A stretch of DNA of 64,000 nucleotides from Anaerotruncus rubiinfantis (GCF_900078395.1 NZ_FKLA01000009.1:533305-597304); one strand, 5' to 3'; positions 17,614-26,396 are shown, counted from the stretch's first letter. The notes: generated from the letters alone by a model not told the origin. Translations and numbers: made by a program.

Positions 17614-17647
17614 GGGAACAGGCCGCGCTGTCGGGCGGCCTGTTCCC
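17614..17647 (-). promoter_or_regulatory. Hairpin between dctP and dctQ of the second TRAP operon
   Basis: The 12-base arms 17614-17625 and 17636-17647 are exact complements around a 10-base loop. Same position as the hairpin at 8641 in the first TRAP operon; likely sets the high ratio of binding protein to membrane subunits. Confidence 0.65.
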
Positions 17648-17669
17648 GCCTGTACGTTTTGAATCTGGA

Positions 17670-18761
17670 TTATTCCTTCTCGTACTTTTCCACTTCGGAC
17701 ATCAGGAGGTTAAAATATTCTTCGCCCATGGCCTCCTTCGCGGGCCCCCAGGAGGTGGAAGCGGCCTCACGGAAAGCGTCAAACTCCTCCTGTGTCAGTT
17801 CGGTGACCTCCATCACCTTCCGCAGCTCTTCGAGTTGTGCATTGTCGATCGCTTCGAGCTCTTCACGGTTGCGGATTTCACAGTTGCGGCCCTCTTCGAG
17901 CAGGATTTCCTGCACGTCCACGGGCAGCGACTGGAAGTAGGATTCCGCGATGCCGAGCATCTGCAGGGTGTATGTATGTTTTGTCAGGGTCATGTAATCC
18001 TGAACCTCATAGAATTTCTCGGTCCAGATATTCTGGCAGGGGTTTTCCTGTCCGTCGACCACGCCCTGCTGCAGCGCGGTGAACAGTTCGGAATAGGCGG
18101 TCGGGGTGACGGCTGCGCCCAGCGATTCCATCGCCGAAATCTGGTAGGGGTCGTTCATTGTGCGGATCTTCAGGCCCTTTACGTCCGCAGGGGATTTGAT
18201 GACGCGTTTTGAGTTGGTCATATGGCGGAAGCCGAGCTCGGTGAATGCGAGCGGGCGGATGCCTGTGTCGGCGATACAGTCGTCGCGCATACGCTGGCCG
18301 ACTTCGCCGTCAACCACCTTGTGGATGACCTCTTCGGAGGAAAACATGTAGGGGAAGTTCATCGGCATGAAGGCGTTGGTATATTCGCCGAAGCTTCCAA
18401 GTGCCAGGGTGCACATCTCGAACGCGCCGCTCTGCAGGCCGCCGACGACCTGTTCGGAGGAACCGCCGAGCTGGCTGTCCATGAAGAGTTTGATCTCATA
18501 TTTGCCGTCGGTGCGCTCGCGAACCTTATCGACGAACTGGAGGATTCCGAGTCCGTTCGCAGTCTCTTCGACGGTTGAGGATTTGATGGCGCTGTTGACG
18601 CGTATGACGATGGTTTCAGCGTTGTCCGCGGCCGCGTTCTGCGCGGATGCTGCGGTGGATCCCGCGGGCGCTGTGGCATTGTTTCCGGACCCGGAGGAAC
18701 AACCGGCGAAGATGGCCAGCATCATGCAGATAGTCAGGGCAATCGCGATAATACGTTTCAT
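17670..18761 (-). CDS. dctP: TRAP transporter solute-binding lipoprotein (DctP)
   Basis: 363 residues with signal peptide and lipobox IFAGC, so an extracellular lipoprotein. DctP hallmarks: VKGLKIRTMNDP (carboxylate-binding Arg), VDGQENPCQNI (conserved Asn), FTELGFRHMTNSK. AAGGAGGAT precedes the ATG. It binds the substrate of the second TRAP system; the dehydratase gene lies immediately upstream in the same operon. Confidence 0.93.
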   Translation of the reverse strand: MKRIIAIALTICMMLAIFAGCSSGSGNNATAPAGSTAASAQNAAADNAETIVIRVNSAIKSSTVEETANGLGILQFVDKVRERTDGKYEIKLFMDSQLGGSSEQVVGGLQSGAFEMCTLALGSFGEYTNAFMPMNFPYMFSSEEVIHKVVDGEVGQRMRDDCIADTGIRPLAFTELGFRHMTNSKRVIKSPADVKGLKIRTMNDPYQISAMESLGAAVTPTAYSELFTALQQGVVDGQENPCQNIWTEKFYEVQDYMTLTKHTYTLQMLGIAESYFQSLPVDVQEILLEEGRNCEIRNREELEAIDNAQLEELRKVMEVTELTQEEFDAFREAASTSWGPAKEAMGEEYFNLLMSEVEKYEKE

Positions 18762-18817
18762 TTTTATCCTCCTTAAATGTGGGTTTCGGGTGTACTTTAT
18801 CTCCTTGTCCTAAACGC

Positions 18818-20002
18818 TTATTCGATTACCGCGTACTCCTCCGCACGGCTGAACGCCTCTTCGGAGATCTCGTTGCCGATGCCCGGTTCGTTCGGGATCT
18901 CGAAACGGCCGTTGACAGGCTGCGGGTTATATTTGGTCAGTCCGTGGTTAAACTTCATGCGGTTGTTGCAGTGATGCTCATGGATGATGAAGTTCGGGAT
19001 GACCGCCTCAAGGTGCAGCGCCAGCGAGGTGGAAAGCGGGCTGGCACAGGTATGCGGCTGGACGCTAATGTCGTAGGCATGCGCCATGTCGCAGATCTTG
19101 CGCACTTCGGTGAGTCCCGCGCAGTTTCCAATATCCGGTTGGATAACCTGCAGCGAAGCGTTCTCGAAGTAGGGCCGAAACTGCCAGCGGGTGTAGATGC
19201 GCTCGCCGCCGGCCAGCGGGATATTGATGCGGTCGGACACATATTTGGTCAGTTCGGGGGAAGGGATCGTGCACTCTTCGAAATAGAGGATGTTGTATTT
19301 TTCAATGAGGTTTGCAACCTGCACAGCGCTCTGTGCGTCGAGCCGGCAGTGGCATTCGGCGATGAGGTCCACCATCGGGCCGACCGCTTCACGCACGGCC
19401 GCGACGCGGCGCTCGATCATCGCAAGGTATTTGGGCTGGAGCAGGCGGGTGTATTCCTCCACCGTGATGGTGTTGCCTTCTTCGTCGAACGAGAAGAAGT
19501 CATATTTCAGCGCGTCATAACCTTCCGCGACCGCCTCTTTGGCGACGTCGGCGTACTGTTCCGGTTTGAGCTGGCGTTCATGGAGCATCTGTCCCCATTT
19601 CCAGCCGAACTGAAGCTGGCTGGCGTAGCAGCGGACCGAATCGCGGCGTTTGCCGCCCAGAAGCTCATGGATCGGGCGGTTGTAGGCCTTGCCTTTGATG
19701 TCCCAGAGGGCGATGTCGATCGCGGCGATTGCCGAATACATGACCGGGCCGGCGTTGAGGCCCCAGAAGGTGGTGCGGAAGAACCGCTCCCAGATCCATT
19801 CGGTCTGCATCGGGTCCATGCCGATGATCATCGGGGCCAGATCCTTGATCATTGCGTAGGCCGCCGGCGCGCCGGTGTCATAAGCCATTGCGGCCTCGCC
19901 GTCGCCATAGATGCCCTCGTCGGTGTGGATGCGGCAGAATATCGGCCGCCAGCTGGGTCGATTGGTTTTGACGCGGAGTACTTCAACCTTGGTAATCTTC
20001 AT
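18818..20002 (-). CDS. Enolase-superfamily (MR/MLE) acid-sugar dehydratase
   Basis: 394 residues from ATG 20002 (AAAGGATC upstream); an earlier in-frame ATG at 20029 lacks a site. The metal ligands are in DLIAECHCRLD, YFEECTIP and LAGGERIYTR, and the general base/acid histidine in VQPHTC. This pattern places it near the galactonate/gluconate/mannonate dehydratase branch, which removes water from a sugar acid to give a 2-keto-3-deoxy acid in the cytoplasm. First gene of the leftward operon with the TRAP genes and mmsA. Exact sugar acid cannot be told from sequence. Confidence 0.88.
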   Translation of the reverse strand: MKITKVEVLRVKTNRPSWRPIFCRIHTDEGIYGDGEAAMAYDTGAPAAYAMIKDLAPMIIGMDPMQTEWIWERFFRTTFWGLNAGPVMYSAIAAIDIALWDIKGKAYNRPIHELLGGKRRDSVRCYASQLQFGWKWGQMLHERQLKPEQYADVAKEAVAEGYDALKYDFFSFDEEGNTITVEEYTRLLQPKYLAMIERRVAAVREAVGPMVDLIAECHCRLDAQSAVQVANLIEKYNILYFEECTIPSPELTKYVSDRINIPLAGGERIYTRWQFRPYFENASLQVIQPDIGNCAGLTEVRKICDMAHAYDISVQPHTCASPLSTSLALHLEAVIPNFIIHEHHCNNRMKFNHGLTKYNPQPVNGRFEIPNEPGIGNEISEEAFSRAEEYAVIE

Positions 20003-20126
20003 AAATTTTGATCCTTTCTGCATCGTCATCTCCGATTATTTTTGTTCGGGTTTTTGCAGGACACCGGTCGGTGCGAAAAGGCATCTTTGCCAATGGGATT
20101 GCGCGTGTGGGTTGGTTATTGCGTCT

Positions 20127-20145
20127 CATGTCATATGTCATGTCT
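20127..20145. promoter_or_regulatory. Predicted GntR/FCD operator at the dehydratase promoter
   Basis: CATGTCATATGTCATGTCT. It differs at one of 19 positions from the site at 21677-21695. It lies directly downstream of the -10 box of the leftward promoter, a position where a bound repressor would block initiation. Assignment to the adjacent GntR protein is inference. Confidence 0.6.
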
Positions 20146-20147
20146 AG

Positions 20148-20176
20148 ATTATAAGCGCGGAATTTGAAGAAGTCAA
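20148..20176 (-). promoter_or_regulatory. Predicted sigma-A promoter of the dehydratase/TRAP operon
   Basis: On the minus strand TTGACT (20176-20171), a 17-base spacer and TATAAT (20153-20148). The predicted operator starts two bases beyond the -10 box. The leader to the dehydratase start would be about 140 bases. Confidence 0.7.
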
Positions 20177-20388
20177 TAAATTTTTTATAATTATAATGAT
20201 AATTTTATTTATTATGACTAATACCTAAAAGGGAACACGAAATATTGTGACAAATTGCAGAAAATTTCCGTAGAAATAAAAAAACAAAAAACCGCATGGC
20301 TGCAAAGAGATCCACGCAGTTTTCCTGTTCATACGGCAACCACCGGCTCCGCCAGTGGAAAGGAAGGGCTTTATTTATGGACAAAAAA

Positions 20389-20725
20389 ACCTCCCCGATG
20401 GATTAAAGTTAAGGTTTGCCAACCTAACAAAACATCGGGGAGGTCTTTTTTATAACAGAGAAAGACATAGACAGTTTAAAGCATACGAAGTAGAACTGTC
20501 ACGACCACATAGTATTTGCTCTGAAATATCGCAGTCAAGTGATATTTCGAGAAATCAAAGCGAATATAGGAGAAATTCTCGGGAAACTATGTGGGCAGAA
20601 AAGGGGAGAATCATAGAGGCGACTGCATGTCCGGATCACATCCACATACTCATAAGTATACCAACAATTTAGTGGGATTGTCCGTCGTAAGCCCTTCTAG
20701 GGCTTACGCAAACCTCCGGCTTAGC
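20389..20725 (+). mobile_element. Decayed IS200-type element
   Basis: A terminator-like hairpin (arms 20389-20400 and 20433-20444, then six T) starts the remnant, as expected for the left end of IS200 elements. Bases about 20500-20670 resemble the middle of the intact transposase gene at 30047 (CATAGTATTTGC..., then codons like CPDHIHILISIP, matching CPDHVHMLLEIPP) but with frame breaks, and the tyrosine-bearing end is missing. Hairpins at about 20685-20707 and 20715 resemble a right end. It fills most of the 600-base gap between the GntR gene and the dehydratase operon. Confidence 0.7.
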
Positions 20726-20750
20726 CAGGGGGATGGCTGGATCAAGCCGC

Positions 20751-21455
20751 TTAAAGCAGGCCGCCTTCGGTCGTACCGGAGGAGATATGCGCCCGACAGA
20801 GCTTGCGGATCTCCTCGTCGTTTTTGCGCAGGACCGCCTCAAAGATCATCTGGTGACGGCTGTAAAAATTCTTCGATTTGCGCCATTTCCGGAAAAGCTC
20901 ACTGCGGTAAAGCTGATAGAGCGTTTTTGTGATCAGCGGAAGCATCCGATTGGCAACGGCGTTGTGGCTTGCCTGATAGATCAACTGATGGAACTGCATA
21001 TCGTAGGTCCAGAACCGTTCGATCAGTTCGTCGGCATTGTCGCCCTGTCCGAGCTTTTCGTTGGCGATGCGCACCTGTTCGAGGACAGCGGCGGCAGCCT
21101 CGAATTCCGCCTGCGTGCCGCGGTGGGCGGCCAGCACAAAGATTTCCGGCTCAAGGATCAGCCGGATTTCAACCAGGTCGGGATACAGCGCGTTCGTATC
21201 CATGAATTCAAAACCGAACGGGTCGTCCCCGAGCCCGGGATCCGCACAGGTGAAGGTGCCGATCCCGCGCTGGATCTCAAGGATATTACAGGACACCAGC
21301 GCCTTCACCGCCTCGCGAACGGTGCGCACGCTAACATTGAGCCGCTGGGAAAGCTCCTGTTCGCTTGGGATCTGCTCCCCGGTCGGAAGTTCCCCATGAA
21401 TGATCATCTGCTTGATTTTATCTGCTACTTTTTCTGATAATAACGGTCTGGCCAT
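20751..21455 (-). CDS. GntR-family (FadR/FCD) transcriptional regulator
   Basis: 234 residues. The N-terminal winged helix-turn-helix (KIKQMIIHGELPTGEQIPSE, then ELSQRLNVSVRTVREAVKAL) is followed by an FCD domain whose metal/ligand histidines appear in FHQLIYQASHN and YSRHQMIFEAV. Such proteins usually repress catabolic operons until a sugar acid or similar effector binds. The gene sits between the dehydratase/TRAP operon and the divergent aminotransferase operon, and near-identical sites occur at both promoters, so it likely controls both. A partly similar half-site near 21519-21530 suggests autoregulation. Confidence 0.88.
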   Translation of the reverse strand: MARPLLSEKVADKIKQMIIHGELPTGEQIPSEQELSQRLNVSVRTVREAVKALVSCNILEIQRGIGTFTCADPGLGDDPFGFEFMDTNALYPDLVEIRLILEPEIFVLAAHRGTQAEFEAAAAVLEQVRIANEKLGQGDNADELIERFWTYDMQFHQLIYQASHNAVANRMLPLITKTLYQLYRSELFRKWRKSKNFYSRHQMIFEAVLRKNDEEIRKLCRAHISSGTTEGGLL

Positions 21456-21638
21456 AGCTCCAGATACTTCCTTTATAACTGATTTTTCGTCTTTTCAGGA
21501 GCTCGCAGCTCGCCGTTAGACATGTCATATCAATGTTTATCATACATGATGATTTTGTATTTTGCAAGTCTACCTGCAAAATTTTGTGTTGAAATTTTAT
21601 TTTGGGGATCGTCGACAAAATCTTTTTTCCATTTGACC

Positions 21639-21666
21639 TTGACAATTCGATTATCAATGCTATAAT
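21639..21666 (+). promoter_or_regulatory. Predicted sigma-A promoter of the aminotransferase operon
   Basis: TTGACA (21639-21644), a 16-base spacer and TATAAT (21661-21666), both perfect consensus. The operator at 21677 covers the expected start point. Confidence 0.8.
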
Positions 21667-21676
21667 CAAGGCAAAA

Positions 21677-21695
21677 CATGTCATGTGTCATGTCT
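21677..21695. promoter_or_regulatory. Predicted GntR/FCD operator at the aminotransferase promoter
   Basis: CATGTCATGTGTCATGTCT lies 10 bases after the -10 box and matches 18 of 19 positions of the site at 20127-20145. Confidence 0.6.
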
Positions 21696-21725
21696 GGTGC
21701 AATTCAACTACAGAGGAGGGAATTT

Positions 21726-22898
21726 ATGCGTGTAAGCGGTCATTTGGACCACGTCGAGCTTTCACGGATCCGTGGGATCGGTGAGAAGATCAAGGTCCTG
21801 GAGGATCAGGGACGCGATGTGATCCGCCTGCATTTGGGAGAACCCGATTTCACCACGCCTGAAAATATCATCGCCAGCGCAAAGGCCGCGCTCGACCGCG
21901 GCCAAACCCATTACGCTCCGAACCGCGGCATTCCCGCGCTGCGAAACGCCATTGCTGAGAAGCTGCAAACAGAAAACGGGATCGCCTACGATCCCGAAAC
22001 CGAGGTGCTGGTTACCTCCGGCTGCGCCGAAGGACTCTACCTCGTTTTCAGTGCCCTGCTCGATCCGGGCGACGAGGTGATCATCGTCGAGCCAGCTTAC
22101 ATCGCCTATCTGCAGCTTGCCCGCATCGTCGGCGCGAAAAGCGTGCTGGTGCATGCCGGGGAATCGGGCGGCTGGCTGCCGGACATCGACGACCTGCGCA
22201 AGGCAGTTACCGACAAGACAAAGCTGCTCATCCTCAACAGCCCCTGCAACCCGACCGGCGCGGTTTATCCGCGCGAACTGATTGAGCAGATCGCACAGCT
22301 TGCAATCGAAAAGGATTTCCTAGTCCTTTCGGACGAAGTTTATGAGAAGCTGCTTTATGACGGCGCAGAGCATGTCTCGATCGGTTCGATCAATGGGATG
22401 CGCGAACGCACCCTCACGATCAACGGCTTCTCCAAGGCTTATGCGATGACCGGCTGGCGGCTGGCTTACATCGCCGCGCCAAAGGAGTTCATCCTTCCCA
22501 TGGTGAAGATCCATCAGTATTCGATGTCCAGCTCGAACATCATCGCGGAATATGCCGGCGTCGAGGCGCTTAAAAACGGCGCAGAAGCCTGCGCGCGGAT
22601 GCTTGCGCAGTACAGCCAGCGCCGCAGGCTTCTGCTGGACGCTTTCGAACGACTCGGTATCCCCTGTGCGGCGCCGAAGGGAACCTTCTATATCTATCCC
22701 AACGTCGTTCGCGGCGGGTTGGGAGGCAGGGAATTTGCCGAACGGCTGCTCGCCGACGCCGGGGTTGCGGTCGTCCCCGGAACCGCTTTCGATTCCTTCT
22801 ATGATACGAATATCCGGATTTCTTACGCAAGCAGCATGGAAAACCTGCGGGAATTCATCGCCCGGTTGGAAGATATGCTTACACGCTTAATAAAATAA
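21726..22898 (+). CDS. PLP-dependent aminotransferase, class I/II
   Basis: 390 residues from ATG 21726 (GAGGAGGG upstream); an in-frame ATG at 21678 overlaps the operator and is unlikely. The PLP lysine is in INGFSKAYAMTGWRL, the phosphate-pocket segment is TSGCAEGLYL, and NSPCNPTGAV and DEVYEKLLYDG are the usual fold-type I markers. It transfers amino groups between an amino acid and a keto acid in the cytoplasm. In an operon with a DapA-like aldolase and an alanine-racemase-like gene. Substrate unknown; closest in pattern to aspartate/aromatic aminotransferases of subgroup I. Confidence 0.9.
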   Translation: MRVSGHLDHVELSRIRGIGEKIKVLEDQGRDVIRLHLGEPDFTTPENIIASAKAALDRGQTHYAPNRGIPALRNAIAEKLQTENGIAYDPETEVLVTSGCAEGLYLVFSALLDPGDEVIIVEPAYIAYLQLARIVGAKSVLVHAGESGGWLPDIDDLRKAVTDKTKLLILNSPCNPTGAVYPRELIEQIAQLAIEKDFLVLSDEVYEKLLYDGAEHVSIGSINGMRERTLTINGFSKAYAMTGWRLAYIAAPKEFILPMVKIHQYSMSSSNIIAEYAGVEALKNGAEACARMLAQYSQRRRLLLDAFERLGIPCAAPKGTFYIYPNVVRGGLGGREFAERLLADAGVAVVPGTAFDSFYDTNIRISYASSMENLREFIARLEDMLTRLIK

Positions 22899-22916
22899 CA
22901 AGGAGGAAAATTTGTC

Positions 22917-23906
22917 ATGATGACACCTGCTGAACTGAAAAAACATATGAAGGGCGTTTGCTTTGTAAATGTGACCCCATTCGATGAGGACGGTACTCTC
23001 CGGATTGATTCCTACCGCGAGAACCTGCGGTTCACCCTCGATAAGGTCAAGAATGTCGAATGCACGATCACCCCGTGCGGAAGCAACGGTGAATTCGCTT
23101 CGATGAGCGAAGAGGAGCACAAGACGGTCCTCAAGACCTGTGTCGAAGAGGTTGCGGGCGCGCATCCGGTCATCGCGGGCGCCGGCCGTGCAAGTACCTA
23201 TGAAACGGTTAAAATGTGCAAATTTGCGCAGGAGGTCGGCGCCGACGGCGTACAGATCATTCATCCGTATTATTTCGTCCCGACCCCGGAGGGCATGTAC
23301 GAGCATTATAAACATATTGCAGAGGCAGTCGATATTGGTATCATCGTCTATAACAATCCTGCCTTCTCCCAGTCCTGGATCAACGGCAAGCTGATGCGCA
23401 AGATGATTGATGATTTCGGCGGCAAGATCTGCGGCGTCAAGGAGAACACCCCGCACCTGATGCTCTTCAACTCGATGGTCAAGGCGCTCAAAGGCACCGA
23501 CGTTTCGATCCACAGCGGCTTCGGCGAGCAGTGGTACGCCTATCAGTTCCCGTACGGCGCGGACGGCCTGGTCACCCCGTTCGGCAACTTTTTCCCGGAA
23601 TATCCGATCAAAATGTACGAAGCGGCACAGCGTTACGATTTCGACGAGATCCGTTCGCTGCTTAATATGATGGACCCGTATTATTCCTTCGTGGGCCGCT
23701 GCGCCGCCGCGCGCGGCGACACTGGCGTTGCCACCAAGCCGGGCGGCTCGATCTACGGCGAAGGTAATGTGCGTTTCGGCGTGCTCAAGGAGGCCATGCG
23801 CCTGATGGGCCTGCCGGGCGGACATATGCGACTGCCGCTCACCGGCCTCAACGACAAGGAGCGGGATGAACTCAAAGAGATCCTGCGCGCCCTCAAGCTG
23901 GTCTGA
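22917..23906 (+). CDS. DapA-family (class I) aldolase/lyase
   Basis: 329 residues, somewhat longer than DapA (about 290). The Schiff-base lysine is in GVKENTPH, the catalytic tyrosine in IIVYNNPAF, and the keto-acid carboxylate loop is PCGSNGEFASMS. It belongs to the dihydrodipicolinate synthase / N-acetylneuraminate lyase fold. Given the MR/MLE dehydratase and MmsA genes nearby, a 2-keto-3-deoxy acid aldolase or dehydratase is more likely than lysine synthesis; that is inference. Starts 18 bases after the aminotransferase stop, with AAGGAGG. Confidence 0.87.
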   Translation: MMTPAELKKHMKGVCFVNVTPFDEDGTLRIDSYRENLRFTLDKVKNVECTITPCGSNGEFASMSEEEHKTVLKTCVEEVAGAHPVIAGAGRASTYETVKMCKFAQEVGADGVQIIHPYYFVPTPEGMYEHYKHIAEAVDIGIIVYNNPAFSQSWINGKLMRKMIDDFGGKICGVKENTPHLMLFNSMVKALKGTDVSIHSGFGEQWYAYQFPYGADGLVTPFGNFFPEYPIKMYEAAQRYDFDEIRSLLNMMDPYYSFVGRCAAARGDTGVATKPGGSIYGEGNVRFGVLKEAMRLMGLPGGHMRLPLTGLNDKERDELKEILRALKLV

Positions 23907-23919
23907 TCCGGACCCCAAA

Positions 23920-23953
23920 CCGCCCGCGGAACAAGCGCTTGTTCCGCGGGCGG
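23920..23953 (+). promoter_or_regulatory. Perfect palindromic hairpin between aldolase and racemase genes
   Basis: A perfect 34-base palindrome (17 + 17) without a T-run, placed 14 bases after the aldolase stop and 23 before the racemase start. Likely an intercistronic stability or attenuation element. Confidence 0.55.
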
Positions 23954-23976
23954 ATACAGTAAGGAGCGTAACGCCT

Positions 23977-25128
23977 ATGAAATATGAGCACGACCGTACC
24001 TGGGCTGAAATCTCTCTCGATAACCTCGACTATAACTACCGGACTCTGAGCGATCTGGTGGGTCCGGGCTGTACGGTCATGGCGGTGATCAAGGGCAACT
24101 TCTACGGGAACGGCGCAATCACCGCGGCCCGTTCCCTGGAGGAAGCCGGATGCCGCTGGATGGGGCTTGCCACCATCGAGGAGGCCATGGAACTGCGGGA
24201 AAAGGGTATAACAGCGGAAATGCTGTTGCTCGGGCCAATCTGCCCGGAACACACCAAAATTGCAATCGACAACAATCTGACCATCCCGATGCTCGACTAC
24301 GCCTACGCGCGGGAGATCTCCAAAGCGGCCCGCAGCGTCGGGAAGACGGTACGGGCACATATGAAGGTTGACACCGGGATGTGCCGTTACGGTATGATGG
24401 TCTCGAAAAATCTTGCCCAATGCGTCGACGAGACGATGCAGATCGCGGCCCTGCCCGGTATCGAACTGACCGGCGTATTCACCCACTTCGCATCCGGCGG
24501 CGATCCGGCGGAAGACGCCTTCACCATGGGGCAGCTCGCAAACTATCGCGCCTATGCCGAAGCGCTCGAAGCCCGCGGGCTGAAGCTGCTGCGCCACTGC
24601 GCAAACAGCCCGGTCAGTTTACGCTTCCCCGAGGCGCGCTACGACATGGTCCGGGTGGGTACCCTGCTCTGCGGCTTCAATCCGTTCGGCTGCGGCGTGG
24701 AGCTGAAACCGGTCATGCAGGTGCGCGCCCGCATCCTTTCGATCAAGCAGCTCGATCCGGGCGACACGATCGGGTACAACCGCCTATTCACCTGTGAGCG
24801 GCCAACCATCGTTGCAATCATCCCGTTTGGATTTGTCGACGGGATTCATCGCAGCGCCTCGAACCGTGCGCAGATGCTGCTGCATGGCAAACGGGTCACC
24901 CTCGTCGGGAAGATCTGCATGGACCTGTGCTTTCTGGACATCACCGATGTGCCCGAGGCAAAAATAGGCGATGTGGTCACAATTTTCGGTGAGGACAGCG
25001 GCGTCTTTCTCTCCCCGTACGAGATTACCGCGAGCTATCCCGGTTCCGCGCCTGAACTGAGTGCGGTGATCGGCACCCGGGTTCCGCGCTTTTACCTGCG
25101 CGGCGGAAAAATCGTGGCCCGTGACTGA
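23977..25128 (+). CDS. Alanine-racemase-family PLP enzyme
   Basis: 383 residues from ATG 23977 (AAGGAG upstream). The PLP lysine sits in VMAVIKGNFYGNG, where alanine racemases usually have KA(N/D)AYGHG; the opposing catalytic tyrosine region is DTIGYNRLFTCERP, and GKICMDLCFLDIT follows as usual. Altered residues beside the lysine (GNF, and YGNG for YGHG) and the catabolic operon suggest a substrate other than alanine. It probably interconverts D and L forms of an amino acid made or used by the operon's aminotransferase. Family firm, substrate unknown. Confidence 0.85.
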   Translation: MKYEHDRTWAEISLDNLDYNYRTLSDLVGPGCTVMAVIKGNFYGNGAITAARSLEEAGCRWMGLATIEEAMELREKGITAEMLLLGPICPEHTKIAIDNNLTIPMLDYAYAREISKAARSVGKTVRAHMKVDTGMCRYGMMVSKNLAQCVDETMQIAALPGIELTGVFTHFASGGDPAEDAFTMGQLANYRAYAEALEARGLKLLRHCANSPVSLRFPEARYDMVRVGTLLCGFNPFGCGVELKPVMQVRARILSIKQLDPGDTIGYNRLFTCERPTIVAIIPFGFVDGIHRSASNRAQMLLHGKRVTLVGKICMDLCFLDITDVPEAKIGDVVTIFGEDSGVFLSPYEITASYPGSAPELSAVIGTRVPRFYLRGGKIVARD

Positions 25129-25174
25129 ATTTTTAAGAACCTCTTAAACATTTTGCCTATTTCTATCTCCTTAA

Positions 25175-25214
25175 AACGGGAAGCGGCATCGCATTGCGAT
25201 CGCCGCTTCCCGTT
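25175..25214 (+). terminator. Hairpin after the racemase operon
   Basis: AACGGGAAGCGG (25175-25186) pairs with 25203-25214, with an extra inner pairing; no T-run follows closely. The left arm and the next bases resemble 13410-13460 (AAAACGGGAAGC...GCATCGC...TTG), a weak intergenic repeat. The rest of 25129-25361 shows nothing recognisable. Confidence 0.5.
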
Positions 25215-25361
25215 ACTGCCGCAAGGCTTTTTATATACGGGTACAAGCTGTGAGTTAGTAAGAAGGATTAGAAACGTTTGGACACATAAAGCAAAAAGAG
25301 GAGGCCGACAAAGGCAACCTCTGAGTTTTATTTTTTCTTAGAAATACGGAAATTCTTCCTT

Positions 25362-25785
25362 TTAATCCCGGATAATATCGCTTTGGCCGTCGTGCGTTTG
25401 GGGAAGGAAGGCAACCGCGTTGATGATAGCAGCTTCGACCGCCGTTTCAACTTCGGGTGTGATTCCTATTCCCGCCGCGATGGGCTTCTTGAGGGTGAAT
25501 TCCTTCGCGCGGCGTTGTGAAAATACAGCCTTTCGCCCCACCGCTGACCACGCCTGGGCTATAGAAGTTCTTCTGATCCGGATAGATCCGCGCCAACTTA
25601 TTGTAAAGGGTCCCAGCTGCCTTCCATGATTTCGCTCCGGTTAATTCCGTCAGAACGAGGATGCCGCGAGCGGAGCCATTACGCCCGTTGGTATGTACTG
25701 CGATATACAAATCGATATCAAGCATGGCCGCTTCCAGCAACCGGTCATTGATGAGGTTTTTTTCATCCGTGAACCTCGAAATCAC
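25362..25785 (-). pseudogene. Remnant of an N-acetylmuramoyl-L-alanine amidase-like gene
   Basis: On the minus strand, ISRFTDEKNLINDRLLEAA followed by DLYIAVHTNGRNGSARG matches the Amidase_3 region with its catalytic HTN. The expected N-terminal zinc site is missing because the upstream sequence has stop codons. Near 25515 the frame shifts; the continuation (AKEFTLKKPIAAGIGI... ending QSDIIRD) is open in another frame to a stop at 25362. Truncated at one end and frameshifted, so not functional. It lies beside the tRNA fragment, in a zone of decay. Confidence 0.6.
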
Positions 25786-25908
25786 ATCTGGTCAGCTCTT
25801 TGCAGAGGTGTCCGCATACCCAAACGTGAAATTTCCGTTTGGGACTGCCTTTAGCGGTTTCGGGCGAAAATGACTGTCAAACTTATTTTGGCAGTCATAG
25901 AAAAAGAA

Positions 25909-25944
25909 GAAAGTGGCTTGAACCAACTGTTCAAGCCACTTTCC
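25909..25944. terminator. Hairpin next to the tRNA-Met fragment
   Basis: GAAAGTGGCTTGAAC and GTTCAAGCCACTTTC are exact complements with a short loop. It stands at the 3' end of the leftward tRNA fragment and could be its former terminator. Confidence 0.6.
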
Positions 25945-25946
25945 AG

Positions 25947-25994
<48 letters not shown>

Positions 25995-26315
25995 GTAGAA
26001 AGTTGTCCGTGGCTGTCTATCCAGCCCAATTCTGTCGCATTTTTAGCGACTCTACAGACATTTTTCGTCGGGGATGAGCAAATTTCGAAGGTTCAAAGGA
26101 ACGGCAAAAATGACGGCAAACCCAACAGTCCAAAAGAAACAGCCCAAATAGCTGTCAAAAATGACTGTCGTTCAAAAGTCGAAAAACCAACCTTAAATAA
26201 CGCCAGTACACAGAAACTTTGCAATTCTTCGGGTTTCAAACCCGAAGAGTATTGACTGTGATACAATATAGCTCATTCGACGAGTGCTGTCAAACAGAAA
26301 GAAAAATTTCCGTTC

Positions 26316-26348
26316 AAAGAGGTGCTAGATTTAGCAACCTCTTTTTTA
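26316..26348 (+). terminator. Terminator-like hairpin in the intergenic scar
   Basis: AAAGAGGT (from 26316) pairs with ACCTCTT, with an inner GCTA/TAGC pairing, followed by a run of T. Nothing coding is recognised between 25995 and 26396. Confidence 0.6.
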
Positions 26349-26396
26349 TATGCTTGCGGTACCCTCTAAAATCAAAAGGAAAGAAGGATCAGAAAG

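Noticed and set aside
20255..20672. Two overlapping rightward open frames before the GntR gene
   Set aside because: They cross the terminator-like IS left end and the frameshifted transposase remnant and have no protein-like features of their own.
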